From the NCBI GenBank assembly GCA_030998225.1, contig JAPYXD010000710.1:20868001-20932000 (forward strand): 64,000 nucleotides of DNA, in the 5' to 3' direction. Below the pieces are notes generated by a model, which worked only from the letters and a program-made list of their open reading frames with translations, searched no databases and was not told where the DNA came from. The stretch comes from Diplolepis rosae. Taxonomy: Eukaryota; Arthropoda; Insecta; Hymenoptera; Diplolepididae. Shown here piece by piece: positions 42,101 to 48,917 of the stretch. The first letter of the stretch is position 1. Each line of letters begins with the position of its first letter. The position numbers were made by a program, and so were the translations under genes.

Positions 42101-45100
42101 TCATTGAGTTTCTGTTACATCGGATTACAAGATTAAATAATACCAGTAAAGAACATCCGCTTTATTTTTCATGAAAACATAAATTATTTATTTATTATAG
42201 TTATTATAAAAGAATTTGTTAAATATTTCTTTTTTACAAATTTGCCCCAACCGTGGAGCCTCAGTTGGTCTCGAAATTTAAAATAGTTTGAACTCGAATC
42301 AAGCCTGATTTTAATAATTACGTGATATAATGTTTCTTTTATCAAAATATCAAGTTTTTATACTGCGAATATATCGACTTATGTCATAAATATGATATTC
42401 CGGTCAGCAATTCTTCCACTCTTTTTATCAAATTTGATTTTTTCATTAATTTTGTTCGTAGCGTAAATTTTCAAAATATTTGTTTATAATGTAACTTCTT
42501 ATTCTCTAAATTTGAATCAGTCAAAATCTACTGAAATAATCAGTGAAATTTGACTGATTCAAATAGCTAAAAAGAGGTTACTGTAAATCAGTCAAATTTC
42601 ACTGATTATTTCAGTAAAAATTGACTGATTTGACAGTGAAAAATCTTTTTTTCACTGATGAATCAGTGAAAATTAACTGATTTAACAGTGAAAAATATAT
42701 TTTCACTGATGAATCAGTGAAAAGGCAAATCACTGATTCAATCAGTGAAAATTTGACTGACTCAGATTTAGGGAGTATAAAATTGATTTATCCAATGCAA
42801 AAAAAAGGAACTTGACTTATTGGTTTTAAAGTTTAAACATGTTTTTTTCATTATTTAGCATAATAATTACATTACTCAAAGTTTGTTTTATTTTCTTGTT
42901 ACAGTACATATTTGTGGTAATGGGAGTGCTGGTATTGGAAGCTGGAGTCGGAGCTCTTGCACGTTTATATGAAGAACAAGTTGGTCCAGAGCTCAAATGG
43001 AACTTAAATCGTACTTTTCTCGAAACCTATTCCGTAAGGTCTAGAGAAACTGCCGCTATCGATCAGATGCAAAAAGAAGTAAGTACAACATCGAATTTTT
43101 GTATTGTATCAAAACTATTAGAAAGCAATTTTTTGCAATATGGTACGATCAGGAAAATAAATACCTCCAGATACTATCAGAATGTTTATCCCTATTCAAA
43201 GAATAAAATATTGTATTTAGTTCCATTCAGAAAGTAATTTTTACAATATTTCATTCTCTCAATAGGAATAAAAATTTTGGTAGAAAATCAGTTGCATATT
43301 TTTCTTTCCGTGAGTAAATAATAATTTTTTTAGTTATAAAATTGTTTTTTTTTCACTCAAAAGGTCCATACTATTTGTAACAATTGAGATTAATTTACAG
43401 ATTAACTTTTACTTTATAGAGAACCAGCTAAAAAAGTACAACATATCTATAATATCCAAGTGCTATTCTAATGTAACTCATAGTTTATTTTCAAAATATT
43501 CAATAACATTGGATGAAATTTTCGAAACTAAATAATCCAAGATCCTTCACTTTGAAAAGAAATATACGAAAAAGCCTGGCGTGAAAAGAATCAAATACAA
43601 AAGCTACGTGCCTTCCTTGTGGTCATCTGAAAGAATGTTTCGCGTGCGTTTGAAACAAAGTTCCCCTCTTGGTTAGAAAGAGAAGCGAGGGTTGCTTTCA
43701 GAAGCCATACATTTTTTATGAAAACGTGCGAAGAAAGAAATAACACCGGTGAACATAAATGTGCTCGACTTGAGTTATATGGCTTGCCAATGCTTTAAAT
43801 GAAAAATAGCTCAGTTTTTTCCGTATAAAATAATGATATTACAAACTGATATCTTTTTTTGTGGTCATGAAATTGCCTTCATTTTCAAAGAAAATCAACC
43901 TTCATTTTTTTTAAATCAATTTATAATATAATTTGTTCGTTATTTCGTTTTTATTATAAAAGACAGCAAAAATATTAGGCAACGAAATAAATTGTAGATG
44001 TTGAAGAAAAATAAAAAAGAAACAAATGTCGTGCTTTTTTTTATTCTCTGTGTCGTTCCACACGAAATTTATTTCACTGCGTGAAATTTCTACTTTCTCT
44101 ACTTTTTCGCATTTAAGCTACTAACTCTGTCTACAATATGGATGAGTATAAAAAAATTAAAAGCATTTATTTAATAGGTAAAATGTTCTTCTAGATACTT
44201 TAAATCCTGATTTGCACTAACTCACGTCCACTTTATTTTTTGTTAGTTTCATGTTGATTTTAAATGTTTATTTTAATGAACTCTTTATTTTACATAACTG
44301 CCTGGCCATAAAAAATATTTAAGATACGAATAGGAATGAAAACATAACTTGCTCTTTGCGCATGGAATGCTTTTTTATAACAAGCTCTTTCGTGTTTTAT
44401 GCCAAGAATTTCTAAGTGGATCATAAAATGATAGTGAATTAACGGTAGAATTTATTTGCACAGTAAATTTGCAAACAAGGAAAGAAGTCTCGGTTTATTG
44501 ACTGTAAATAAGAAGAAATTTGTTTGTTTTGGAATTGCATAGGAAAAAAGATAAGAAAATTGTATACAGGGTGTTATATTACTGGTCCATCAATAGAATT
44601 CAGAAACATCTAATATAATTATCTCTGTTTTTGAACAAAAACCTTAATTCCCGTTGTTTTGTAAAATATTCTGGTAAAATTAATGTCGAAAGTCGTCAAT
44701 TCTGTGTGCAAAACATGAATTGTAAAATAACAATAAAGTCGGTTCTTTGTTATCTTGCATTCAAATTACTGAGGTATTAGATTCCAGTTTTTTTCGGGTT
44801 TCGTTTTTTAGAAAAAAACACATTCCCAAACATAAAATTTTGGATAAATTTCTGAATTTATCCAAAATTTAACTTTAAAATTAATTAAAAGTAAAAATTA
44901 AATTAAAATTAAAGGTGAACTTTACTAATGAATTAACGTGAATGTTTGTACTTTTAATTAGTAAGATTTTTTCACTACAAATGACGTGATATTTTTCTCT
45001 GAATAAGTCTAATTTTACTATTAATTAGTTGCATTTTCTTAAAAATTAGTTAAATGTTACTAAAAATTATGAAACTTTTTGACTCATTGAAGGGTAAACG

Positions 45101-48100
45101 AATTCTCACTAATTGAAAATTTAGAGAGTGGCATGGACTCTTCAATATTGTGAAAGAATAAATTTATATTGTTCTTATTCGTCTTAAGGTAGTTCGTTCA
45201 CGAAAATTAGACCTCAGGCAAAAATAGTTAATTTTGCTTTCAAGAATTGCAATATTATTATCGAAGGGCTAATTTGAAAGAGAAAAGATTATTTTTTTAT
45301 GAAAAAAATTTGAAACACAAAAAAATAATTTTATTAATAAATTTTATTTTTGCCCAAAGTTATATTCTTATCGCTTCGAGCCAAATGTTTAAAAATGATG
45401 CCATTCTAATAACTCACGGTTCATTTTTTTAGGAAAAAGATTCTCTACAACTTGACTATTTCTAATTTTTGAAAATGAATTCTTTAATGGCTGAAATTAT
45501 AAAAAAACAATTTTTCAAAACAAAATTTTAATAAACAAATTGCTGTATTTGATGATAATTAATTCAATTTCAAGAAAAGGAAACGGTCATGTTGTAGAGA
45601 ATCTTTTTCCTAAAAAAATGAACCGTGATTTATTAGAATCGTATAATTTTTTAAAATTTGGCTCGAAGCGATAAGAAAATAAGTTTGGGCAAAAATAAAA
45701 TTTATTGATAAAATTATTTTTTTGTGTTTCAAATTTTTTTCATGAAAAATAATCTTTTCTCTTTCAAATTAGCCCTTCAATAATAATATTGCTATTTTTG
45801 AAAGCAAAATCATCTATTTTTGCCTGAGGTCTAAATTTTTGTGAACAAACTACCTTAAAAGTTGTTTTCTTTCAATGTGAAATTTGCCAAATTTTCTTAT
45901 GACTTTTTATGTCGTTCATGAAATTAAGCGCCCCAGTAATTTCATTTTTAATTTTAATTAAGCCGAGAGGAAATTACAAAACTTTTTATATCTCACACCT
46001 TAATTTATAATTCTTTTAAAAATTTATGCAGTATTATATTAGGTTTCTATTGTATCTCCTTTCAATCCTCTGATCCGCTAATCATTTTTTCACTGACTAA
46101 ATACCATAAACAAACTCTTCGGTTAAATAAGATAAATAACTATGTTCTTTTCAAAGAATATTTCTGAAATATTTCGTGAAATTAATTATATTTAACAAAA
46201 TATATGATCTGATAATCAATCGTTTTTTTCTGAGACACTTTTTAAGGAGGGTTTTTGCTGTAATTCTAGAATCGATCAAATCCTGAAGATAATTATTTTG
46301 ATATTACCTCCGACAGTATATTTTTATAAAGCAGATCGGTAGTAGTATTGCTTCCAATAAAAGATGGTATCGATAATGGATGATGCTTTGTAGGGACGTT
46401 TATATATATGCGATTCTTCCGCAGCAAGACCTTTCAAGTTATATATATATACTTGTATATATGCATACGATGTTACGTTTCGTAACTTGAAAGTAGGATG
46501 TAATGCAAGATCGTGTACATGAGTAGGTACTGAGCATCCTAGTCACATACATTATGAGGATGTACGAGTATGTAAGACAGGATGGGAAGGAAAGTGCATA
46601 TGTGTATGTTGCGTTAAAGAGGAAAGAAGAGCAGAAGTAGGACTTTAACGCAGTAGCATTGAGTTCATGAGACACTTTTTTAGAAGATGTTATGTACTTT
46701 GAAAAATATGTGCATTACGAGGAAGCGAAACCGAAGAAGAAACTACGTTTATCGTCTCTAGTTGAAGAATGTGTCCTTGTCACTTTTTGTCCCTTTATTT
46801 ACACTCGATTGCATTTTCACGTGAAACAACACAATATACTTTAAAGACTTTACGTCTTCTATAACTTTTTACTTCTTTTCAAAAGAGAGTCTGATGTATA
46901 GAATACAAAATAATCCACTGAGAAATTCCGTGTAATTATTAAACTTCAAAGCTTATTGTGTTGTTAAAGGAAGCACTCTAATGAAATTAAAAATGTTGAT
47001 CGTAGCAGGTCTTTTAAAATTGATTTCAAGATTGTTTTCGTTTAAACTTTTATTGAAATAATTTCATTTAAATTGTTCTGTTACAAAAATAGGAGCTATA
47101 AAATACTTTTTATTCTCTTTAGATGATAAACAGCCAATAAAAAATGTAATAGGCGCTATAAAATGGTATTGTTATCCTTGAGAATAATAAAAACAATTTC
47201 GTATAAAATAAGGTTTACTTCTTAAATTTTATTTATAGTTGTTCATTTATAGCTTTTAAGGAAGAATATTTATCTTCTCTTTGAGGTAATTAAAAATTTT
47301 TGTAATAATGTCAACTTGTGTTGTTAAGTTTTGTGGCAATAGATTGTAAAAAGAATATTTTTTATATTTTTCTTATTTATGAGAATCAGTCTTAAAAATA
47401 ATAACCTCATATTTAATAAAACAACTTGTTAATCTAATTCTAAAACTATGTTTTAAATAATTTGCAACAATTTCCTAATCGTAAAATGAAAATTAGATCT
47501 TGGCGGTAGTAGTAATAAAAAATGGTTTCAGTTTAAAAATACTTTTTAAATAATAATAATATTTTCGACTTTATTTGTAAAGTAAATAAAGTCGATAAAA
47601 TATCGTTGTGATATAATGAATGGGTTCCTGTTTTCATAAATAAACATTTCAAATGTATAGAGTCTCTTTTAATCTTTGCCCCATGATATTTTCATAACAC
47701 AGTTTCAAGCTTTTCATCCTGCGTGAATTATTTTTCCTTTGAATCGCCTAAAGGAAATCGCGATAGATGAACGTGTTATAAAAAAGAGAGATATATAATC
47801 GTCAGCATTCAAGTTCAATGAATTGCGAGAACACTGATGAATTTTCATGGTTCTGTGTACGTATATCTGCAAACTAATGGATCGTGCTAGACGAATCCGT
47901 CGGGATTATGGCTTCGTAAAACCTGCTATTTGACTTCGTATAGTGAAATACACCATATAATTCCATTGATCCTCATACCTAGTAATGTTTTCCTCACAGT
48001 TATGATCACTGTCATCGACGTCTTACAAGTCTTTCTTCACCTTCTTTAAATTATCAGATTTAAAATTCTAGAAGTAAGAAAATTAAGAAGTTATTTTTAT

Positions 48101-48917
48101 TTAGAAAAAAAATAATAAGTTCGTGAGATTTTAAAAATTTCTATGATTTTAGTTCAAATGCTGTGGTGCCATGAGATTCGAGGATTGGTTAGGAAGCGAA
48201 TGGCGCAAGGATGAGGAGGTCTTAAGAAATGGAAGCCTCGTACCAGACAGCTGTTGTAAAACTCCAAGCTTTTTATGTGGAAGAAGGGACCATCCTTCGA
48301 ATATCCAATACACAGTGAGTAAAGTAAAGCTATGACCTAATCTTTATTCGTTTTAAAAATTAGTACTAAAGCAAACCTCTTATGAAAAATTTGCATACAA
48401 CATCGTACTCTGTTATTTTCAACTTTTTATCTAAAAACACGATTTTACGAAGCCAGCCTTCTTTTATTAAATTAATTATTTTTAATACCCGAAATATTAT
48501 CCCATGTTGGTAAAATTAAACAAACCTCTTTGTCTTTTGAATAAAAAAGAATTTACTTTCTATTTCAATATTTAGGATTGAAAAAAACAGCATGAAATAT
48601 TGTTTGCTTTCTTGGTATTCAAACAGATTAGTCAATTTTTAAAAATATTACGAACATTTAATGGGTATTTTTCTTTAGGTTGCAGAATTTATTTGTATAC
48701 TTCTCATTTCTATTTATTAAAAAAAAATGTTTAAATTATAGAAAGATTTTATAAAAATATTTTATTTCAGGGCTGCATATACAAATTCCTGGAAACTACA
48801 AAAGATCATCTGATTATCCTTGGAGCAGTTGGTTTGGGTCTTTCAGTCCTCGAGGTCTTCGGAATTATCCTTGGATCTTGCCTTTATATAAAACTTCGGC
48901 ACGACTTCGATGACTGA
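8963..48917 (+). CDS. Tetraspanin, CD151/TSPAN11-like (5'-incomplete, four exons)
   Basis: Join 8963-9154, 42905-43078, 48153-48314, 48771-48917. All joins are phase 0 with AG/GT borders, giving 224 residues to a TGA stop. Tetraspanins are four-pass plasma-membrane proteins that organise partners such as integrins into microdomains. Visible in order are the second half of TM1, a small outer loop, TM2, TM3, the large outer loop, TM4 and a short charged tail. The large loop has the CCG motif, PDSCC, a fifth Cys and the Gly-Cys before TM4, six in all. NRT and NGS are possible N-glycosylation sites. DWLGSEW, VPDSCCKT and GRRDHPSN resemble CD151. The CD151 integrin-contact QRD reads RRD here. The ~20-25 residue N-terminal exon (cytosolic tail and start of TM1) was not found and is probably upstream of the window. 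The family assignment is firm and the CD151-like subgroup likely. Confidence 0.93.
9471..9870. mobile_element. Probable old palindromic MITE
   Basis: TTAGTTGATTCAACAAAAT near 9484 is mirrored by ATTTTGTTGATTTAACTAA near 9836-9854. TTGATTCAAC/GTTGACTC-like motifs recur throughout. The right end reads CTTTTAAGTG followed by TA, matching the CAC...GTG/TA class. The left end is worn. It lies inside the 33.7 kb tetraspanin intron. Confidence 0.5.
9871..11275. other. Tetraspanin intron, unique AT-rich DNA
   Basis: No exon or element was recognised. A 55 bp segment at about 11130-11185 is repeated directly at 13343-13398, on the other side of the large element, which points to an older local duplication. 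Confidence 0.4.
11276..13342. mobile_element. Young DNA element with ~796 bp inverted arms
   Basis: The left arm 11276-12071 and right arm 12547-13342 are near-perfect inverted copies of equal length, from ACACAGGCACACAAAAAAAA at the tip to GACGCCGGAAACGGC at the inner edge. Only scattered single-base differences were seen by eye, so the insertion is recent. Each arm is itself an imperfect tandem duplication of a ~405 bp unit (11441-11587 resembles 11849-11996). Each contains about ten AGGTCA motifs, including three TCAAGGTCA (left arm 11514, 11646, 11920). The 475 bp centre carries an unrelated cysteine-rich reading frame. No transposase is present. The structure is foldback-like and the superfamily is undetermined. 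Confidence 0.9.
12243..12611 (+). CDS. Cysteine-rich open reading frame carried in a foldback element
   Basis: A 122-codon frame fills the centre of the inverted-arm element and runs into its right arm, so the last ~20 codons (from about KSRFRR) are arm sequence. Residues 31-34 (CYVC) and 75-78 (CCSC), about 40 apart, suggest a paired-cysteine zinc-binding fold. The order FCYVCGKY, a basic stretch, FAPETICCSCF and MLIRWDK resembles the N-terminal cysteine module I recall from multicopy uncharacterised insect proteins, but that is from memory and unchecked. No start context, intron or downstream partner was seen. An overlapping frame (12125-12355) has no recognisable domain. It is most likely a captured gene fragment, whole function unknown. 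Confidence 0.45.
   Translation: MVTWLIRSMMLQEELKMLQATFVALIKNIFCYVCGKYEVSKYRRSMNKKCTDIYEKCYKKELSVQNSTFAPETICCSCFNMLIRWDKTRNDKILKYTSPVIKSRFRRHHVEVPWVLTQDRYY
13343..13398 (+). repeat. Direct repeat flanking the large foldback element
   Basis: AATATTGAAGTCCCTAAAAC and the following CGTCTCAA match 11152-11180 (ATATTGAAGTCCTTAGAACG) in the same orientation. With the 2067 bp element removed, the two copies would lie about 146 bp apart, so this is an older tandem duplication and not a target-site duplication. Confidence 0.6.
13401..13820. mobile_element. Palindromic MITE built of ATTCCGA motifs
   Basis: CCCTGGCGAAAGCATCGGAT at 13401 is inverted as ATCCGATACTTTCGCCAGGG at 13801-13820. The interior repeats ATTCCGA, AATCCGA and inverses more than 20 times. 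Reading frames here (13420-13731) are translations of this motif array and not genes. It abuts the direct repeat to its left. Confidence 0.88.
13821..15242. other. Tetraspanin intron, no element recognised
   Basis: Mostly unique AT-rich DNA. Short open frames at 14007-14315 and 14702-14962 have no domain or codon pattern that supports a gene. Confidence 0.4.
15243..16186. mobile_element. piggyBac-type non-autonomous element
   Basis: TTAA duplications (15243-15246, 16183-16186) enclose ends CCCTTGTTACACTTACCAC and, inverted, CCCTTGCTTACCACTCTGGG. Next to them is the internal palindrome GGGTCCAAAGGACCC. An extra subterminal copy of the TTACCACACATGGGTCC block sits at 15968-15984. TTAA target plus CCC-type tips are the piggyBac signature. 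No transposase frame is present in this 944 bp copy. Confidence 0.85.
16215..16434. mobile_element. Palindromic MITE family A, copy 2
   Basis: 220 bp between CTCTCTAAATCTAAATGAG and its inverse ...CTGATTCAGATTTAGAGAG, filled with TCAGTGAAA-type motifs. It is in the opposite orientation to the copy at 8588. Confidence 0.9.
16630..16960. other. GC-richer non-repetitive intronic block
   Basis: This block is clearly richer in GC and CpG than its surroundings (for example GGGAAGCCGGCCGCTCC and GGGCCGACTGGAT). It has no inverted-repeat structure, no open frame of note and no second copy in the window. A conserved intronic regulatory element would look like this, but nothing in the sequence proves it. 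Confidence 0.3.
17146..19141. repeat. Large complex repeat S, copy 1
   Basis: Inverse matches pair about 17455-17515 with 19065-19140 (core CTGAGTCAG...GTTTTTATGAAAGTG type). GC-rich blocks such as CGCGCATCGCGCTC (17210) and GAGCGCTAAGCGCGAG (18605) flank tandem units. A related copy lies at 59598-60290. Shared parts include ATTAGAGCCACATTTGCAT and ATCGAGAGTTAT. Short frames inside (17146-17331, 17944-18216, 18675-19003) follow the repeat and look non-genic. The element class is unknown. Confidence 0.6.
17830..18295 (+). repeat. Three ~152 bp tandem units inside repeat S
   Basis: Units begin near 17835, 17991 and 18146. Each has GTCTACAAATT or GATCTACAAATTT, then a GTATATTTTT block and an ATATGTGAAATACGAA-type end. 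Two similar units occur in inverse at about 59700-60000 in the second copy of repeat S. Confidence 0.65.
19949..20733. mobile_element. TTAA-ended non-autonomous element
   Basis: Ends TTAAGGGGATCCGACACCTT and, inverted, TTAAGTGGATCCACCACCTT enclose 785 bp with TTAA at both borders, as in piggyBac elements. The shorter relic at 7526-7815 is the same family. Frames at 20389-20776 are Lys/Asn-rich and do not resemble a transposase. Confidence 0.82.
20734..22189. other. Tetraspanin intron, mostly unique DNA
   Basis: No exon was recognised. A GC-richer patch at 21440-21900 includes GCTTCGCACGAAATCC-type and CCCAACCCTCCAAATGC stretches without repeat structure. The rest is AT-rich. Confidence 0.35.
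22190..22661. mobile_element. MITE family A, long subfamily, copy 1
   Basis: 472 bp between CTCTAAACCTGAATCAGTG and the inverse ...CACTGATTCAGGTTTAGAGAG, with TA on both sides. The outer thirds are TCAGTGAAA/TTCACTGA motifs like the 220 bp copies. The centre is an AT-rich spacer that the short copies lack. Confidence 0.88.
22846..22970. repeat. Dispersed repeat R, copy 1
   Basis: ACACGAAGAAACTTTTTATT and the next ~100 bp match 58350-58475 closely. The start resembles the CAC-type termini of other elements, but no right end was found. Confidence 0.65.
23121..26165. mobile_element. MITE family A, long copy 2, interrupted
   Basis: The left half (23121-23289) matches 22190-22355 and the right half (about 25894-26165) matches 22470-22645 of the uninterrupted copy. 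A 2.6 kb element (23290-25891) splits it, and a 5'-truncated SINE replaces its right tip from about 26166. The order of events is therefore family A first, then the other two. Confidence 0.85.
23290..25891. mobile_element. 2.6 kb inverted-repeat element nested in family A
   Basis: The tips CACTGAGAAAAAAGAATA and, inverted, CACTGAGAAAAAAGATTC are flanked by TA on both sides (23288-23289, 25892-25893). Both outer regions are full of TTGATTCAAATAAAT and TTTCTTTGA motifs in both orientations. A central ~550 bp core (about 23925-24480) matches the core of the element at 28632-30088, whose tips are different. No transposase was seen. Confidence 0.88.
26166..26260 (+). repeat. 5'-truncated tRNA-derived SINE copy
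   Basis: TTCGAAAGACCCGGCCTTG and the following CCCAGCACAGTCGAAAGTGT match bases 43-80 of the window. The T-rich tail (CTTTTTTCACAGAGAGATTTT) continues the match to 75-105. The A-box half is missing. It replaces the right tip of the family A element. Confidence 0.7.
26330..26800. other. GC-richer non-repetitive intronic block
   Basis: This block is richer in GC than its surroundings and contains no repeats. A 105-codon minus-strand frame (26408-26725) and an overlapping plus frame (26550-26741) are open, but neither shows a domain, a splice context or a partner exon. It may be regulatory or an unrecognised exon. Confidence 0.3.
26801..28631. other. Tetraspanin intron, AT-rich, nothing recognised
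   Basis: Frames at 27896-28202 overlap on opposite strands and show no domain. No shared repeat family was found. Confidence 0.4.
28632..30088. mobile_element. Inverted-repeat element with CACGGAGAAAAATAG ends
   Basis: CACGGAGAAAAATAGTTGAA at 28632 is exactly inverted at 30069-30088, with TA on both sides. The motif TTTTACTCAACT and its inverse recurs along the element (for example near 28655, 28800, 28900, 29266, 29787, 29945, 30052). The centre (about 28980-29680) is related to the core of the 23290-25891 element. It is non-coding and 1457 bp long. Confidence 0.9.
30089..32625. other. Tetraspanin intron, unique DNA
   Basis: No element or exon was recognised over 2.5 kb. A stretch at about 31980-32330 is less AT-rich and non-repetitive. 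Confidence 0.4.
32945..33337. mobile_element. Nested MITE built of GGAAATTTTTCC motifs
   Basis: CACTGTAAAAAATATCGG at the left and ...TTTTTTTTTCAGTG at the right are flanked by TA on both sides (32943-32944, 33338-33339). The inside is a run of GGAAAWWTTTCC-type palindromes. It sits inside the 32626-33916 element, whose GATGGTA motif resumes directly after it. Confidence 0.8.
33420..33605 (+). repeat. tRNA-derived SINE
   Basis: An A-box-like TAGTCTAGTAG (33437-33447) and a perfect B-box GGTTCGATTCC (33466-33476) are at usual spacing. A non-tRNA body with GCCACTTGACAAATAAATG follows, with a T-rich end near 33605. No functional tRNA cloverleaf was seen. It is inside the 32626-33916 element. 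Confidence 0.65.
34021..34241. mobile_element. Palindromic MITE family A, copy 5
   Basis: 221 bp between CTCTCTAAATCTGTATCAG and its inverse ...CTGATTCAGATTTAGAGAG, with TA duplicated on both sides (34019-34020, 34242-34243). This is the clearest target duplication of the family. Confidence 0.92.
34360..34550. repeat. Dispersed repeat F, copy 2
   Basis: It starts TTTTTCTACTAGTGGGTCAA and ends CTAGTTGCACAATATA like the copies at 5500 and 57676, with the inner block GTGTGCAACACGGG and an inverted ACCCTCCAGTAGAAAAAA. Confidence 0.7.
35289..35673. mobile_element. GC-rich palindromic MITE
   Basis: CGCCCAGGTGGAAA at 35289 is mirrored by TTTCCATCTGGGCG at 35660-35673. The inside repeats ACCGCGCCAGTAC, GGTACTGGC and inverses. 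Its GC content is far above the surroundings. Reading frames on both strands (35323-35711) derive from the repeats. Confidence 0.82.
36089..36290. mobile_element. Palindromic MITE family A, copy 6
   Basis: 202 bp between CTCTCTAAATCTGAATCAG and its inverse, flanked by CA on both sides (36087-36088, 36291-36292). It has the same orientation as the copy at 8588. Confidence 0.9.
36291..37589. other. Tetraspanin intron, no gene recognised
   Basis: Mostly AT-rich DNA. A GC-richer stretch at 36640-36770 has no repeat structure. No element borders were found. Confidence 0.35.
37603..37705 (+). pseudogene. piggyBac-like transposase fragment
   Basis: One frame reads RLVNNQIVSIDETMIHFKGR, then STMK, a stop codon, and YNLIEE. 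This matches the conserved segment around the second catalytic aspartate of piggyBac-family transposases (typically S-I-D-E-x-M-I-x-F-K-G-R...K-Q-Y-N). The Q of KQYN is a TAA stop, and no longer frame connects on either side. It is therefore a decayed fragment of perhaps 35 residues of a ~600 residue enzyme. It lies in the tetraspanin intron among several TTAA-bounded non-autonomous elements. Confidence 0.65.
37895..38140 (+). repeat. Two diverged ~120 bp tandem units
   Basis: Unit 1 (from GGAATCAGCGACCCGAAAAT) and unit 2 (from CGAAATCAATGACC) share CCGAGTTT(C/T)ATGCAA and the CCATATTG(G)AT(C) blocks in the same order. Arrays of this kind are common in insect genomes. The next MITE starts directly at the end of unit 2. 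Confidence 0.65.
38141..38444. mobile_element. Palindromic MITE built of GTAAAATTTAC motifs
   Basis: CACGCAGAGAAAAAATCAG at 38141 is inverted at 38426-38444. The arms match for about 95 bp (through AGTACCGAACTTCC and TGGACAACATGACTTTTC). CAGTAAATTTTACC-type motifs fill the element. It is 304 bp and non-coding. Confidence 0.9.
38445..40054. other. Tetraspanin intron, no gene recognised
   Basis: A stretch near 39380-39600 with TTTTATTTAGTAACA and TTCAGTTAC resembles the inside of the 40705-41200 element and may be a decayed relative. Frames at 38842-39036 and 39277-39477 have no domains. Confidence 0.35.
40055..40067. promoter_or_regulatory. Perfect RFX X-box-like palindrome
   Basis: GTTGCCAGGCAAC fits the RFX consensus RYYNYY-N(1)-RRNRAC at every position and is a perfect inverted repeat around one base. 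A further TTGTTGCCAGG half lies 8 bp downstream. It is deep in the tetraspanin intron, so use as an enhancer is only a possibility. Confidence 0.4.
40150..40240 (+). repeat. Possible tRNA-derived SINE head
   Basis: GGGCGCTCAATAGCGTAATT holds a sequence (TAGCGTAATTGG) that fits the pol III A-box. A degenerate B-box (TGTTCACACC) follows about 30 bp later. No second copy was seen in the window. Confidence 0.35.
40705..41200. mobile_element. Inverted-repeat element built of GTAACTGAA motifs
   Basis: The tips CACTGTTAGAAAT and, inverted, TACTGTTAGAAAT are flanked by TA. TTCAGTTAC and its inverse recur along 496 bp. No coding sequence (the 60-codon frame at 40979-41161 follows the repeat). Confidence 0.7.
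41201..42502. other. Tetraspanin intron, nothing recognised
   Basis: AT-rich DNA without shared repeats or exon-like frames. Confidence 0.4.
42503..42775. mobile_element. Palindromic MITE family A, copy 7
   Basis: 273 bp from TCTCTAAATTTGAATCAG to the inverse ...CTGACTCAGATTTAGGGAG. It has one more internal TCAGTGAAAA(W)TAACTGATT block than the 220 bp copies, an internal duplication. It ends 129 bp before the tetraspanin TM3 exon. Confidence 0.88.
42905..43078 (+). CDS. Tetraspanin exon: TM3 and start of large loop
   Basis: The acceptor TTTTCTTGTTACAG and donor GTAAGT border 174 bp (58 codons, phase 0/0). YIFVVMGVLVLEAGVGALA is TM3. The exon continues through the large extracellular loop with NRTF (possible N-glycan) to AIDQMQKE, which joins to FKCCGA in the next exon as in CD151-type proteins. 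Confidence 0.93.
43079..45183. other. Tetraspanin intron, unique AT-rich DNA
   Basis: No exon or complete element was recognised. TACAGGGTGTTATATTACTG near 44575 resembles tips of some Tc1/mariner-like elements, but no matching end was found. About 44890-45130 ends in AATTTAGAGAG, reminiscent of a decayed family A element. Confidence 0.35.
45184..45858. mobile_element. Near-complete palindrome, TTAA-ended MITE
   Basis: Arms of about 280 bp (45184-45465 and about 45580-45858) are inverted copies around a ~115 bp loop. They start TTAAGGTAGTTCGTTCACGA, and TTAA is at both borders. The transcript could fold into a very long hairpin. A single arm of the same family lies at 117-293. It sits in the intron between the TM3 and CCG exons. 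Confidence 0.9.
45859..48152. other. Tetraspanin intron, nothing recognised
   Basis: AT-rich DNA. A less AT-rich stretch with a small inverted repeat (CTTTCAAGTTA / TAACTTGAAAG, 46431-46493) and a 78-codon minus frame (46439-46675) has no recognisable product. Confidence 0.35.
48153..48314 (+). CDS. Tetraspanin exon: CCG motif and PDSCC of large loop
   Basis: The acceptor ATGATTTTAG and donor GTGAGT border 162 bp (54 codons, phase 0/0). It encodes FKCCGAMRFEDW, GSEWRK, NGS (possible glycan), VPDSCCKT, LCGRRDHPSN. The CCG and PDSCC cysteines form the disulfide core of the tetraspanin large loop. In CD151 the QRD triplet here contacts laminin-binding integrins. The first residue here is Arg instead of Gln. 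Confidence 0.95.
48771..48917 (+). CDS. Tetraspanin last coding exon: final Cys, TM4, tail
   Basis: The acceptor TTTTATTTCAG precedes GGC TGC, the Gly-Cys that closes the large loop. A short helix (YKFLETTKDHL), TM4 (LGAVGLGLSVLEVFGIILG) and a cytosolic tail KLRHDFDD follow, ending at TGA 48915-48917. Confidence 0.95.
   Translation, partial: GCIYKFLETTKDHLIILGAVGLGLSVLEVFGIILGSCLYIKLRHDFDD

Noticed and set aside
9471..42775. CRISPR-like arrays suggested by regularly repeated short motifs
   Set aside because: The motifs are in both orientations within inverted-repeat elements of an animal genome, with no direct-repeat/unique-spacer pattern.
44570..44600. Tc1/mariner-like terminus (TACAGGGTGTTATA)
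   Set aside because: No matching inverted end or transposase remnant was found nearby.
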